From the NCBI GenBank assembly GCA_947493165.1, contig CANLPY010000001.1, forward strand, positions 186,001 to 250,000: a stretch of DNA of 64,000 bases. The letters run 5' to 3'. Origin of the DNA: an uncultured Erythrobacter sp. GTDB taxonomy: Bacteria; Pseudomonadota; Alphaproteobacteria; Sphingomonadales; Sphingomonadaceae. Every line of letters starts with the position of its first letter. Position 1 is the first letter of the stretch. Below, one piece after another: positions 17,701 to 25,554 of this stretch. The notes under the pieces are model-generated. The model was not told the origin of the DNA and did not search any database. It worked only from the letters and a program-made list of their open reading frames with translations. The position numbers were made by a program, and so were the translations under genes.

Positions 17701-18301
17701 GCCGCAGTCAGAAGAAGTGGTGGCGGATTACCAGACCACCCGGCTCAGCCTGAAAGCGCATCCGATGTCGTTCCTACGGCCCGGTCTGGCAGAGCGGGGG
17801 TTTGTGCGCGCCTGCGATCTGAGGGAGCGCAAGTTTCGCAGCATGGTGCAGGTCGCAGGCGTAGTGCTGATCCGCCAACGGCCCGGCAGCGCGAAGGGGG
17901 TGTGCTTCATCACTCTTGAAGATGAAACCGGTGTTGTGAACCTCGTTGTGTGGCCGGACCTTAAAGAAAAGCAGCGCCGCGTGGTGATGGGCGCGCGGTT
18001 GATGGAGGTGCGCGGCAGGGTCGAATATGATGATGAGGTAATCCACGTTATCGCGCACCATATGACCGATGCGACACAGGCGCTTTATGGTCTGTCCGAT
18101 GATATGTTGAACGCGCCGGTTGCGCGTGCGGATCACGTCAGCTCTCCGCTCCCTTCGCAGGTTGGGGGAAAGCGCGTTATCAACCCGCGCGATATGGTGG
18201 ATGAGCTGCCGCCACAAACCAATCCGCTAGGATCAAAGCCCGGCGCTACCGGTCATCCGCGCAATCATCGGATATTGCCGAAGTCGCGCGATTTCCACTA
18301 A
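14723..18301 (+). CDS. dnaE2: Error-prone DNA polymerase DnaE2
   Basis: A C-family polymerase of 1192 residues that carries out mutagenic translesion synthesis with ImuA and ImuB. The polymerase core has QGRGSAANSAVCYCLEI, the catalytic PDIDVDFEHERR (around residue 452) and the SQHVGGFILT segment. An OB-fold lies near the C-terminus (VAGVVLIRQRPGSAKGV). The N-terminal PHP domain is degenerate: the usual metal-binding LHxH is replaced by ELGLVSCFSF. About 45 extra residues (roughly 170-215) interrupt it. The start ATG is one base after the udgX stop; an in-frame TTG upstream is less likely. Confidence 0.95.
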   Translation: MPEAPLTPEKRTLTLECISSRRPTRAPFVELGLVSCFSFLRGASDAVDLVMTAHAAGYDAIGIADVNSFAGAVRIHTEANTIKLRPVIGTRIETVEGFAFLAYPKTRAAYGRLCRLISAGRMQTLSGEWQEKGVCEINLAMLADHSDDVQLILLPPNGLDTQLTIKVPSNVIPFRHPDMGAEASVLSDDAVEEGRASPRPRTDERAMPFPDTVPHLTEQLPTLKHLAASYLYRGDDAARIDRLDDLAHANGLTLLATNDVHYHTPQRRPLQDVMTAIRNKVKVSEAGQWLHGNAERYLKSPAQMQRLFARWPHAIRAAREVADACDFSLEELAYEYPEEIYPEDMSPQEFLESETWEGAKRRYPSGIPDSVEQTLKRELALIAKLDLARYFLTIKDIVDFARSVEPPILCQGRGSAANSAVCYCLEITSVDPAKHALLFDRFISEERKEPPDIDVDFEHERREEVIQYIYAKYGRHRAGLTATVIHYRPRMAIREVGKAMGLSEDVTSALARTVWGGHGREIGEAHVEDIGMKMDDPHLKRVLALTEQMIGMPRHLSQHVGGFILTDGALTETVPIGNGAMPDRSFIEWDKDDIEALGILKVDVLALGMLTCIKKCLDLLKVHHGRALTLATVPREDGETYAMLRKGDSLGVFQVESRAQMNMLPRLRPREFYDLVIQVAIVRPGPIQGDMVHPYLKRRRGAEPVQIPAPANEHGPEDELTSILGRTLGVPIFQEQAMKIALDAAKFSSLEANRLRKAMATFRSRGMVDELQDMMVERMVTRGYDRDFSQRCFNQIKGFGEYGFPESHAASFAHLVYVSSWLKCHFPAAFACGLLNSQPMGFYAPAQIVRDAREHQVTVLPVDVNCSEWDCTLEDIGVAQEVRKGRLDRHIALRLGFRQIDGLPEHVAAQLIAEREEGGAFKDVAQLRDRARLSPAHIERLASADCFTSLDLPRRQALWDARSLIGEPDLPLFRAAAQREEGTEQAHVQLPSMPQSEEVVADYQTTRLSLKAHPMSFLRPGLAERGFVRACDLRERKFRSMVQVAGVVLIRQRPGSAKGVCFITLEDETGVVNLVVWPDLKEKQRRVVMGARLMEVRGRVEYDDEVIHVIAHHMTDATQALYGLSDDMLNAPVARADHVSSPLPSQVGGKRVINPRDMVDELPPQTNPLGSKPGATGHPRNHRILPKSRDFH

Positions 18302-18311
18302 AGCGTTGATC

Positions 18312-19052
18312 ATGGCCTCTCAGCGAAAACCCTGGAAAATCAATCGAAAGGTTGGCAAGTTCAGCACCGAACGGCGGCTAATTTTGCTTGGTGTACTGGT
18401 TGCGATAGGCTTTGCCGGATGGAGCTGGTTGAAAACACACCCGGAACATAACCCTTACGCACCGCTTGATCTGCGTCATCCGATTGGCTGGGCCACCGCT
18501 GGAAAGCTCGCAGAGCTGAAACAAGACGTGCCGCAATGCCGTGCGGTGCTTAATCGCAGCGACGTCGGATTTTTGGCCTTGCCGGCAGTGGGTGAAGGGG
18601 CATGCGCGCGGCCTGATCGCACGCAGCTGAACACATTTCCGCTTTCGCCAGACACGCCTGCGGTAACATGCCCGGTTGCGACGGCGCTGGAGCTGTGGCG
18701 GGCGAAGAGCTTGCAGCCTGCCGCCCGCGCTATTTTGGGCAGTGAAATTGTAAGCATAGAGCATCTGGGCGCATACAATTGCCGCCGGATGAGAGGCGGG
18801 AGCTCCAGCGCTTGGAGCGAACACGCCACTGCAAATGCAATCGACATCGCTGGCTTTACCTTGGCTGATGGAAGTCAGATCAGCGTGCTGAACGACTGGT
18901 CTGGCGACAGCGATAAAGCGCAGTTTTTGCGCGCCGTGCGAGATGGTGCATGCGGTGTCTTTGCGACCGTTTTATCGCCGGACTACAATACCGCCCATGC
19001 CGATCATTTTCACTTCGATCAGGCGGCGCGATGGTCAGGTGTGTGTCGCTGA
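18312..19052 (+). CDS. Extensin-like (D-Ala-D-Ala carboxypeptidase-related) family protein
   Basis: A 246-residue protein with one N-terminal membrane anchor (about residues 22-40) and an outside domain. The C-terminal half carries the Extensin_C pattern: YNCRRMRG, SEHATANAIDIAGF and HADHFHFD, which resembles the zinc site of M15-type peptidoglycan peptidases (His, Asp, His). A role in cell-wall trimming is therefore likely, but it is inferred from fold. It begins 10 bases after dnaE2 in the same direction, so it may be read through from the SOS promoter. An in-frame TTG six bases upstream is a less likely start. Confidence 0.85.
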   Translation: MASQRKPWKINRKVGKFSTERRLILLGVLVAIGFAGWSWLKTHPEHNPYAPLDLRHPIGWATAGKLAELKQDVPQCRAVLNRSDVGFLALPAVGEGACARPDRTQLNTFPLSPDTPAVTCPVATALELWRAKSLQPAARAILGSEIVSIEHLGAYNCRRMRGGSSSAWSEHATANAIDIAGFTLADGSQISVLNDWSGDSDKAQFLRAVRDGACGVFATVLSPDYNTAHADHFHFDQAARWSGVCR

Positions 19053-19057
19053 GCCAT

Positions 19058-19747
19058 TCATACGGCCTCTAACGCGTAACCCGCTGAACGCACAGTGCGG
19101 ATCGGGTCCTTCACGCCTTCCATGTCAATCGCCTTGCGCAATCGGCGGATATGAACATCTACTGTGCGTAGCTCAATATCGCTACCCGTGCCCCATACGC
19201 CATCGAGCAATTGCCCACGGCTAAAGACCCGGCCTGGGCTCTCCATAAAGAACTTGAGCAAGCGATATTCGGTCGGGCCAAGCTGTAGTGACTGGCCGCG
19301 TCGCTCGACCCTGTGCGCGACTGGATCAAGCTTGATATCGCCCACCTCAATTGTCTCACCAGCAAGCGCCGGGCGGATACGCCGCATCACTGCCGCGACG
19401 CGGGCCAGCAATTCGCGCGGGCTGAAGGGCTTGGTCAGATAGTCATCTGCGCCCGTTTCAAGGCCGCGCACACGGTCATCCTCAGCCTCACGGGCGGTGA
19501 GCATGATGATCGGCACATGCGAGGTATCTTTCTCTCGCCGTAGCCGCCGGCATACTTCGATCCCGCTGGTCCCCTCTATCATCCAATCGAGAATAATGAG
19601 ATCGGGGATATCCTCGCGGGCGAGCACCAGGGCTTCGTCACCATCACCGGTGCAACGAACATCATATCCTTCGTTTCGAAAGCGATATTCGAGTAACTCC
19701 GACAGCGCCGGATCGTCTTCTACAAGCAGCAGTTTAGCAGCGGACAT
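19058..19747 (-). CDS. phoB: Phosphate regulon response regulator PhoB
   Basis: A 229-residue OmpR-type regulator. The receiver has E10-D11-D12, phosphoacceptor D54 (IILDWMIEG) and K104-region KPFSPREL. The winged-helix DNA-binding half shows LGPTEYRLLKFFMESPGRVFSR (key blocks LGPTEYRLL and SPGRVFSR) and VDVHIRRLRKA. When phosphorylated by PhoR under phosphate starvation it binds PHO boxes. It is the last gene of the phoR-pst-phoU-phoB run, 100 bases after phoU; I do not see a clear PHO box in that gap. Confidence 0.95.
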   Translation of the reverse strand: MSAAKLLLVEDDPALSELLEYRFRNEGYDVRCTGDGDEALVLAREDIPDLIILDWMIEGTSGIEVCRRLRREKDTSHVPIIMLTAREAEDDRVRGLETGADDYLTKPFSPRELLARVAAVMRRIRPALAGETIEVGDIKLDPVAHRVERRGQSLQLGPTEYRLLKFFMESPGRVFSRGQLLDGVWGTGSDIELRTVDVHIRRLRKAIDMEGVKDPIRTVRSAGYALEAV

Positions 19748-19847
19748 CTATGCGAATCCTCCCGTTCCCTCAGGGACCGATGACGCCTTATATGTGTCAC
19801 TATAACTACATTTTCATGTCAGTCATGAAGTGGTCGCAAAGTGCATC

Positions 19848-20516
19848 TTAGCGATCGTCATCCGGCGGATAGGTTCCGGTGGCGGCGAAATGCACCATCT
19901 CTGCCACATTGGTCGCATGGTCGCCGATCCGTTCCAGGTTTCGAGCGACGAACAATAATTGTGCGGCGCTCGAAATCGTCGCGGGGTTTTCAACCATATA
20001 GCTGACGAGATTACGAAAAATGCTGTTGTAGAACGCATCGACTTTTTCGTCGGTTGCGATCACTTCGAGCGCTAGGTCGGGATCGCGCGCGGCGTAGGCA
20101 GTCAGCACATCGTGGACCATTTCGCTCGCGAGCTCACCCATTGCAGGTAGCAGGGTGAGCGGTTCAAACCGGTCTTTGCCTTCCACCTCGCCAACGCGGC
20201 GAGCAATATTCTTTGAATAATCGCCGATCCGTTCAACCACGCCCGCAATTTTCAGCGCCGCGATTACTTCGCGCAGATCATCTGCCATCGGCGCGCGCAA
20301 AGCGATGATCCGCACAGCAAGCTTATCGACTTCTGTTTCCAAGACATCGATCTTTTTGTCACTTGCGACCACCTTTTTGGCCAATTCTTTGTCGCCATTC
20401 ACAAGCGCATCGAGAGCCCCTTGAATGGCCACTTCGGCGAGCCCGCCCATCTCCGCGATCAAGCCGCGCAGCCGGGTGATATCTTCATCGAATGCTTTGA
20501 CTGTATGTTCTGACAT
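19848..20516 (-). CDS. phoU: Phosphate signalling accessory protein PhoU
   Basis: A 222-residue, all-helical protein with the two repeated PhoU bundles. Each carries an acidic cluster (for example ERIGDYSKNIARR near 116-128 and ERIGDHATNVAEM near 197-209) that binds metal in the family. PhoU links the Pst transporter to PhoR and keeps the regulon off when phosphate is plentiful. Its start codon shares one base with the pstB stop (TGATG type junction), so the two are coupled. Confidence 0.95.
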   Translation of the reverse strand: MSEHTVKAFDEDITRLRGLIAEMGGLAEVAIQGALDALVNGDKELAKKVVASDKKIDVLETEVDKLAVRIIALRAPMADDLREVIAALKIAGVVERIGDYSKNIARRVGEVEGKDRFEPLTLLPAMGELASEMVHDVLTAYAARDPDLALEVIATDEKVDAFYNSIFRNLVSYMVENPATISSAAQLLFVARNLERIGDHATNVAEMVHFAATGTYPPDDDR

Positions 20517-21304
20517 CAGCCGTACCGTCCTGTTATGTAATCCTTCGTACGTTCTTCGATAGGATTGGTGAAAATGTCTGACGTGCGCCCGTACTCAACG
20601 ATCTTACCAAGGTGGAAGAACGCTGTGCGCTGCGAAACGCGTGCCGCTTGCTGCATTGAGTGGGTGACAATGACAATTGCGTACCGGCCAGACAGATCGT
20701 TGATGAGTTCCTCGATCTTGGCTGTCGCAATCGGATCAAGCGCAGAGCATGGTTCGTCCATCAGGATCACCTCAGGATCAACCGCGATGGCGCGCGCAAT
20801 ACAAAGCCGCTGCTGTTGGCCGCCGGATAAAGCCGTGCCGGATTCGTCCAAGCGATCCTTCACCTCATCCCAAAGGCCCGCTCTTACCAAGGATTTTTCG
20901 ACGACTTCGTCGGTGTCAGCCTTCTTTTCGACCAAGCCATGGATTTTGGGGCCATAGGCGATATTGTCATAGATCGATTTGGGAAACGGGTTCGGCTTTT
21001 GAAAAACCATTCCAACCCGCGCGCGCAGCTGCACCACATCCATGCCGCTGCCGTAAATGTCTTCATCTTCCAGCTCTATCGTGCCGGTGACGCGGGCAAC
21101 AGGGATGGTGTCATTCATCCGGTTGAAGCAGCGCAGGTATGTCGATTTGCCGCAGCCTGACGGGCCGATAAATGCGGTCACGTAATCGGCAGAAATATCA
21201 ATCGACACCTCATCGATGGCTTTCTTGTCACCATAATAGACCGACACGTCGCGCGCACGCATCTTTGCGTTGGTCTCTTCCAAATTGTCGTGAATGACTG
21301 TCAC
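20516..21304 (-). CDS. pstB: Phosphate ABC transporter ATP-binding protein PstB
   Basis: A 262-residue ABC ATPase with Walker [11 protein letters not shown]-loop [10 protein letters not shown], signature [14 protein letters not shown], Walker [13 protein letters not shown] and the switch His in [19 protein letters not shown] is typical of PstB rather than other ABC proteins. It energises phosphate import through PstC/PstA. Its 5' end overlaps pstA by four bases. Confidence 0.97.
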   Translation of the reverse strand: MTVIHDNLEETNAKMRARDVSVYYGDKKAIDEVSIDISADYVTAFIGPSGCGKSTYLRCFNRMNDTIPVARVTGTIELEDEDIYGSGMDVVQLRARVGMVFQKPNPFPKSIYDNIAYGPKIHGLVEKKADTDEVVEKSLVRAGLWDEVKDRLDESGTALSGGQQQRLCIARAIAVDPEVILMDEPCSALDPIATAKIEELINDLSGRYAIVIVTHSMQQAARVSQRTAFFHLGKIVEYGRTSDIFTNPIEERTKDYITGRYG

Positions 21305-22566
21305 CAGGTCTTCTCAAATTTGTTGCGGAGGTAAATAGCGAGGCCGTTCATCAGCAGCAGGAACAGCAATAGCACAATAATTGCAGCACTGGTGCGTTCT
21401 ACAAATCCGCGGTCGATTTCGTCTGACCAAAGGAAGATTTGAACCGGTAGAACGGTAGAAGGCGATGTGAAGCCATCAGGCGGGGTCGCGACGAAGGCAC
21501 GCATACCGATCATAAGCAAGGGTGCTGTTTCGCCAAGCGCGCGGGCCATGCCAATGATAGTGCCGGTCAACATGCCTGGCAGGGCGAGCGGCAATACGTG
21601 ATGGAACACCACTTGAACCGGTGATGCACCAATCGCCAGTGCACCGTCACGGATCGATGGCGGGACGGCCTTGATTGCGTTGCGCCCGGAAATGACGATC
21701 ACTGGCATCGTCATCAGGGCGAGTGTCATGCCGCCGATGAGAGGGGCTGAACGCAAGTTCGGGAATATTGTCAAAAAGACTGCGAGACCAAGCAGTCCGA
21801 AGATGATCGATGGAACAGCGGCCAAGTTGTTGATCGACACCTCAATAATGTCAGTCCAGCGATTCTTCGGCGCGTATTCTTCAAGGTAGAGCGCCGCGAA
21901 CACACCAATTGGAAAGGCAAGGGCCAAGGTAATTATCATTGTCAGGATCGAGCCTTTGAGCGCGCCCCAAATGCCGACCTCTTGCGGACTGGTGGCATCA
22001 GCCCGCGTCATGAAACCCCAATCCCAATTCTTCGACAGTTTGCCTTCGCTCTCAAGCCGCTTAGCCAGCGCCTGCATTTCCGCAGACCCTTCGCCCGAAA
22101 GTCCGCTGGCCAGGTCGGACGATGCGGCAAGATCAAACGTCGCTGAACCCTGGATCAACTGCGGATTTTCGGTTAGAGCGCGCGCAACATCGCGCCAACC
22201 TTGATTGCTAAGCTGTGCCGCGCCTTCCGCGCCAAGCTCGCGCTCTGCGGCAAAATCAACGATGTCGGGCAGCCCTTGAATCTCAAGGTTTTGCACAGCG
22301 CCCGGCGCCGATAGCGATTGAGCGTCACCGCTAATGCCTGACTCGGCAAAATTGATCGGCACAGACAATTCAGCGCGCTGGAAACCGCCGATACCGTTGA
22401 ACAGCATATTCCCTAGCAGAAGCATCAATACGGCCACGGAAAAGATGATCGCCCCTAAGCCGAGCGTGCGAAAGCGCCGCTCTGATTTATAGCGCTGCTC
22501 AATCCGCTTAGCGAATTCGGGGGTTCGGGTCGGGCGAATAGGTTCTGCGGTGACGGTATCAGTCAT
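21301..22566 (-). CDS. pstA: Phosphate ABC transporter permease PstA (long type)
   Basis: A 421-residue permease. The C-terminal 230 residues hold the ABC-2 type transmembrane domain with the EAA-like loop ([21 protein letters not shown]). The N-terminal 170 residues, with one membrane segment and a long polar region, fit the DUF3333 extension seen in alphaproteobacterial PstA. The start chosen is the [12 protein letters not shown], which overlaps the pstC stop by eight bases; longer in-frame starts would lie inside pstC. Confidence 0.93.
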   Translation of the reverse strand: MTDTVTAEPIRPTRTPEFAKRIEQRYKSERRFRTLGLGAIIFSVAVLMLLLGNMLFNGIGGFQRAELSVPINFAESGISGDAQSLSAPGAVQNLEIQGLPDIVDFAAERELGAEGAAQLSNQGWRDVARALTENPQLIQGSATFDLAASSDLASGLSGEGSAEMQALAKRLESEGKLSKNWDWGFMTRADATSPQEVGIWGALKGSILTMIITLALAFPIGVFAALYLEEYAPKNRWTDIIEVSINNLAAVPSIIFGLLGLAVFLTIFPNLRSAPLIGGMTLALMTMPVIVISGRNAIKAVPPSIRDGALAIGASPVQVVFHHVLPLALPGMLTGTIIGMARALGETAPLLMIGMRAFVATPPDGFTSPSTVLPVQIFLWSDEIDRGFVERTSAAIIVLLLFLLLMNGLAIYLRNKFEKTW

Positions 22567-23944
22567 AAGCTTCCCGGAAGCGCTTAACGACGCGCAGTGC
22601 GATGAAATTGAGAACAAGAGTGACCATGAACAAGACAAAGCCGAGCGCAAAGGCACTCAACGTTGCTGGGTGATCAAAGCTGCCTTCCCCTGTCAGCATT
22701 TTGACGATCTGAACCGTCACGGTTGTCATCCGGTCAAGCGGATTGGCGCTGAGGTTGGCGGCGGTTGATGCGGCCATGACCACGATCATTGTCTCGCCAA
22801 TAGCTCGGCTAACCGCCAGCATAACACCGGCGACAATACCGGGTAGGGCGGCTGGGAACAGCACGCGCTTGATCGTTTCAGATTGTGTAGCGCCCATCGC
22901 CAAGCTGCCATCACGCATGGCGCTAGGCACAGCGGCGATGGAGTCGTCGGCCATCGATGAAACGAATGGGATGATCATCACACCCATTACAACGCCAGCT
23001 GCAAGTGCGCTTTCTGTAGAGGCATTGCTAATACCAACCGCGACCGCAGCATCGCGAATGACAGGTGCGACGGTAAGAGCCGCGAAATAGCCGTAGACCA
23101 CCGTTGGCACACCGGCGAGAATTTCAAGCGCTGGTTTGACCCATGCGCGGAGGCGTGGATTTGCGTATTGAGTCAGATAGACTGCGCTCATCAGGCCGAG
23201 CGGAATGGCAACAATCATAGCGATGATCGCACCGATAAAGATTGTGCCCCAGAACAGCGGTATAGCGCCATACCGCGTGCTATCCGGATTGGCCGCGCTG
23301 CTCATCGGGTCCGGGCTCCAATAGGTGCCGAACAGGAAGTCTAGCGGAGAGATCATGCCGAAGAAGCGAACGGTCTCAAACACGAGACTCGCGAAAATGC
23401 CGAATGTGGTGAGGATGGCTACCAGCGATGCTAGTAGCAGAACGATCATTACCGTGCGCTCAACCCGCGTGCGAGCACGGAAGTCAGGTTTGACGCGCAA
23501 GAACGCAAAGGCTCCGCCACCAAAGCCTATGATTATTGTTACGACCAAACCGATTATATTGTAACGCGAAATTGCGCCGTAGAATGGCTTGACCAAGCCC
23601 TGGGCATCAGGATTGAAGACCGCTTGCGCGTTGCCGGATGCGACAGCGCGTGCTTCAGACAGTATGGACTGCCGCTCAAACCCAAAGTCTGGAAGAACGT
23701 TTGCAGCTGGTGAGGCCAATACGCTTTGCATGACAAGCTGCGGAGCGACGATTGACCACAACACGATGAAGGCCAAGACCGGGATAACGATCCACACTGC
23801 AACATACCAAGCATGGTAATTGGGGCGTGCGACCAACCGGATACTTGGATCTGATTTCTGAAAGCTCCAGGCCTTGGCCCGACCCGCGAGCCACCCGGCA
23901 AGGCCGAGCCCGATGGCAATCAGGATGAGCGTAATCGGCGACAT
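22559..23944 (-). CDS. pstC: Phosphate ABC transporter permease PstC (long type)
   Basis: A 461-residue permease, longer than the E. coli protein because of an N-terminal pair of membrane segments with a roughly 100-residue polar loop between them (about residues 60-125). The C-terminal part has the permease loop RDGSLAMGATQSETIKRVLFP. With PstA it forms the phosphate channel of the high-affinity importer. It is the first pst gene after phoR; the space upstream includes a PHO box. No pstS (binding protein) gene lies next to it. Confidence 0.94.
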   Translation of the reverse strand: MSPITLILIAIGLGLAGWLAGRAKAWSFQKSDPSIRLVARPNYHAWYVAVWIVIPVLAFIVLWSIVAPQLVMQSVLASPAANVLPDFGFERQSILSEARAVASGNAQAVFNPDAQGLVKPFYGAISRYNIIGLVVTIIIGFGGGAFAFLRVKPDFRARTRVERTVMIVLLLASLVAILTTFGIFASLVFETVRFFGMISPLDFLFGTYWSPDPMSSAANPDSTRYGAIPLFWGTIFIGAIIAMIVAIPLGLMSAVYLTQYANPRLRAWVKPALEILAGVPTVVYGYFAALTVAPVIRDAAVAVGISNASTESALAAGVVMGVMIIPFVSSMADDSIAAVPSAMRDGSLAMGATQSETIKRVLFPAALPGIVAGVMLAVSRAIGETMIVVMAASTAANLSANPLDRMTTVTVQIVKMLTGEGSFDHPATLSAFALGFVLFMVTLVLNFIALRVVKRFREAYD

Positions 23945-24020
23945 TATTTAGCCCTGTTTACCCGGGAGAATCGCAAACGAAATATCTGTTTTGCGCATGA
24001 GTCCGCGATGTTGAAGAAAT

Positions 24021-24038
24021 AAGACAAATTCAAGACAA
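24021..24038 (-). promoter_or_regulatory. Probable PHO box for pstC
   Basis: On the minus strand this reads TTGTCTT, four bases, TTGTCTT: two seven-base direct repeats in the 7-4-7 layout of a PhoB-binding PHO box. It lies 77-94 bases before the pstC ATG and overlaps the last codons of phoR, so PhoB could activate pstCAB-phoU-phoB from inside the phoR 3' end. Confidence 0.65.
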
Positions 24039-25295
24039 CTTTTGCGCACCATCTGCTGCATCGTTATGCTTCTCTTTGATATCGCCCTCTTTTGCTTTCG
24101 GGTTTGAAGAATCATTTTTTTCCGTTTCTCGCGGTATACGCACGATCACCTGGGTGCCTTGGCCAAGCTGGCTCTGAATGTCGAGCCGTCCGCGATGACG
24201 TTCAACAATATGTTTGACGATCGCAAGGCCCAGTCCGGTCCCACCAGATGCTCGGCTGCGGCCGGGATCAGTGCGGTAAAAACGCCTGGTGAGATGGGGC
24301 AAATGTTCCGATGCAATGCCTTCGCCCTGATTGCTCACCGTGATCCGCGCATGACTGTCGCGGGCATGGTCAAGTGTCACGACGATCGGGGCATCAGCCT
24401 CGCCATATTTTAAAGCGTTATCGACAAGATTGCGGATCAGCTGTTCTAATTGCTGCACATCGCCTTGCACTTTCGTATCGCGCTCAAATTTGAATTGAAG
24501 CAATTTGGCGCGTTCTGACCCGGCGGCATCACGCGCAGCGCGCTCGACGATTGGACGCAAGTCAACCAATTCATTCGGCGAATCGTGCTTTTCCGCCTCG
24601 ACCCGTGAAAGCGACATGAGATCGCTTACTAAATGCTGCATCCGATGCGCTTCGCGTTGGATTGTATCAAGAAACTTCTTCGCTGTTGGTGTATCAATCG
24701 TTCCTGCATCCTCGCTCAGCGTTTCAGTATAACCGATGATCCCTGCAAGAGGCGTGCGCAGCTCATGACTGGCATTGGCCACGAAATCGGTGTGCGCGCG
24801 GCTGATATCGGCCTCTGCCGTCTTATTGATGAGTTCAATCACGGCCATATCTTCGTCGACGGACTGACGATTGATTTGCCAAATATCGCGGCGACGGACC
24901 AAGCCGCGAACAATTGCGCGGCCATTGCGTTCTTTATTAAGCAGTGAAATGGCCTTTGGCTGACGGAAGGCCATGCGTGCATCTTGACCGATAATGTGCT
25001 GGCCCAGCATCTTGCGAGCGACACGGTTGGCAATAGCAATCTTATTCCGGTTCGTGACCAGCAAAGGTGTTGCTGAATTTTCAATCAGGCTGCGCATCGC
25101 GTCTTGGCTCAAACTACTCTGGACCACCACGTTCGGGGCCTCAGGTGGCCGGGATGAGGTGAGAATGAGAGAGCCAACCCAAACGATCAGCATAGAACAG
25201 GCCAAAAACGTATCTACGCCGCCAAGCAGCAGAGCGACAAACGTCACCAGTGCCAGCACGATGCCAACTGTCGGGAGTGAATGCTGATTTCCCAT
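24030..25295 (-). CDS. phoR: Phosphate regulon sensor histidine kinase PhoR
   Basis: A 421-residue kinase with two N-terminal membrane segments, a PAS-like region (about 65-165), the H-box NASHELRTPLAG around residue 190, N-box LVDNALKYGEAD, G1 region and DPGRSRASGGTGLGLAIVKH (G2). It phosphorylates PhoB when Pst/PhoU signal low phosphate. The gene heads the operon. The tail beyond the kinase is a short charged, low-complexity stretch. Confidence 0.94.
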   Translation of the reverse strand: MGNQHSLPTVGIVLALVTFVALLLGGVDTFLACSMLIVWVGSLILTSSRPPEAPNVVVQSSLSQDAMRSLIENSATPLLVTNRNKIAIANRVARKMLGQHIIGQDARMAFRQPKAISLLNKERNGRAIVRGLVRRRDIWQINRQSVDEDMAVIELINKTAEADISRAHTDFVANASHELRTPLAGIIGYTETLSEDAGTIDTPTAKKFLDTIQREAHRMQHLVSDLMSLSRVEAEKHDSPNELVDLRPIVERAARDAAGSERAKLLQFKFERDTKVQGDVQQLEQLIRNLVDNALKYGEADAPIVVTLDHARDSHARITVSNQGEGIASEHLPHLTRRFYRTDPGRSRASGGTGLGLAIVKHIVERHRGRLDIQSQLGQGTQVIVRIPRETEKNDSSNPKAKEGDIKEKHNDAADGAQKLS

Positions 25296-25394
25296 CGCGA
25301 TCCCGCCCTTAGCCGCAACCCGTGGGCTAGGGAAGCGCGTGCGCGAAATTGAAGCGCAAACTGCGCTAGGGGGATCAATTCTGAGAAAAGGAGG

Positions 25395-25469
25395 TGGTGA
25401 CCCCTACGGGAATCGAACCCGTGTTTCAGCCGTGAAAGGGCCGCGTCCTAACCGCTAGACGAAGGGGCC
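25395..25469 (-). tRNA. tRNA-Glu (anticodon TTC)
   Basis: On the minus strand a 75-base sequence folds as a cloverleaf. The acceptor GGCCCCT pairs with AGGGGTC. There is a D-arm, an anticodon stem with loop CTTTCAC (anticodon TTC), and a T-arm with GGTTCGATTCC. The discriminator is A, followed by an encoded CCA. It stands alone between phoR and recJ, both also on the minus strand. Confidence 0.97.
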
Positions 25470-25554
25470 ACACTTGTGTGCGAGGCCGCGCATCTAGTGG
25501 CGTGTTGGTTGGCGGTCAAGCCCCGTCTGAGACAAACTTGGCAGAATGCGCCAA

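Noticed and set aside
19748..19847. TGTCA-like half-sites between phoU and phoB as a PHO box
   Set aside because: The two TGTCA copies are about 22 bases apart, start to start, not in the 7-4-7 layout, so I do not call a PHO box here.
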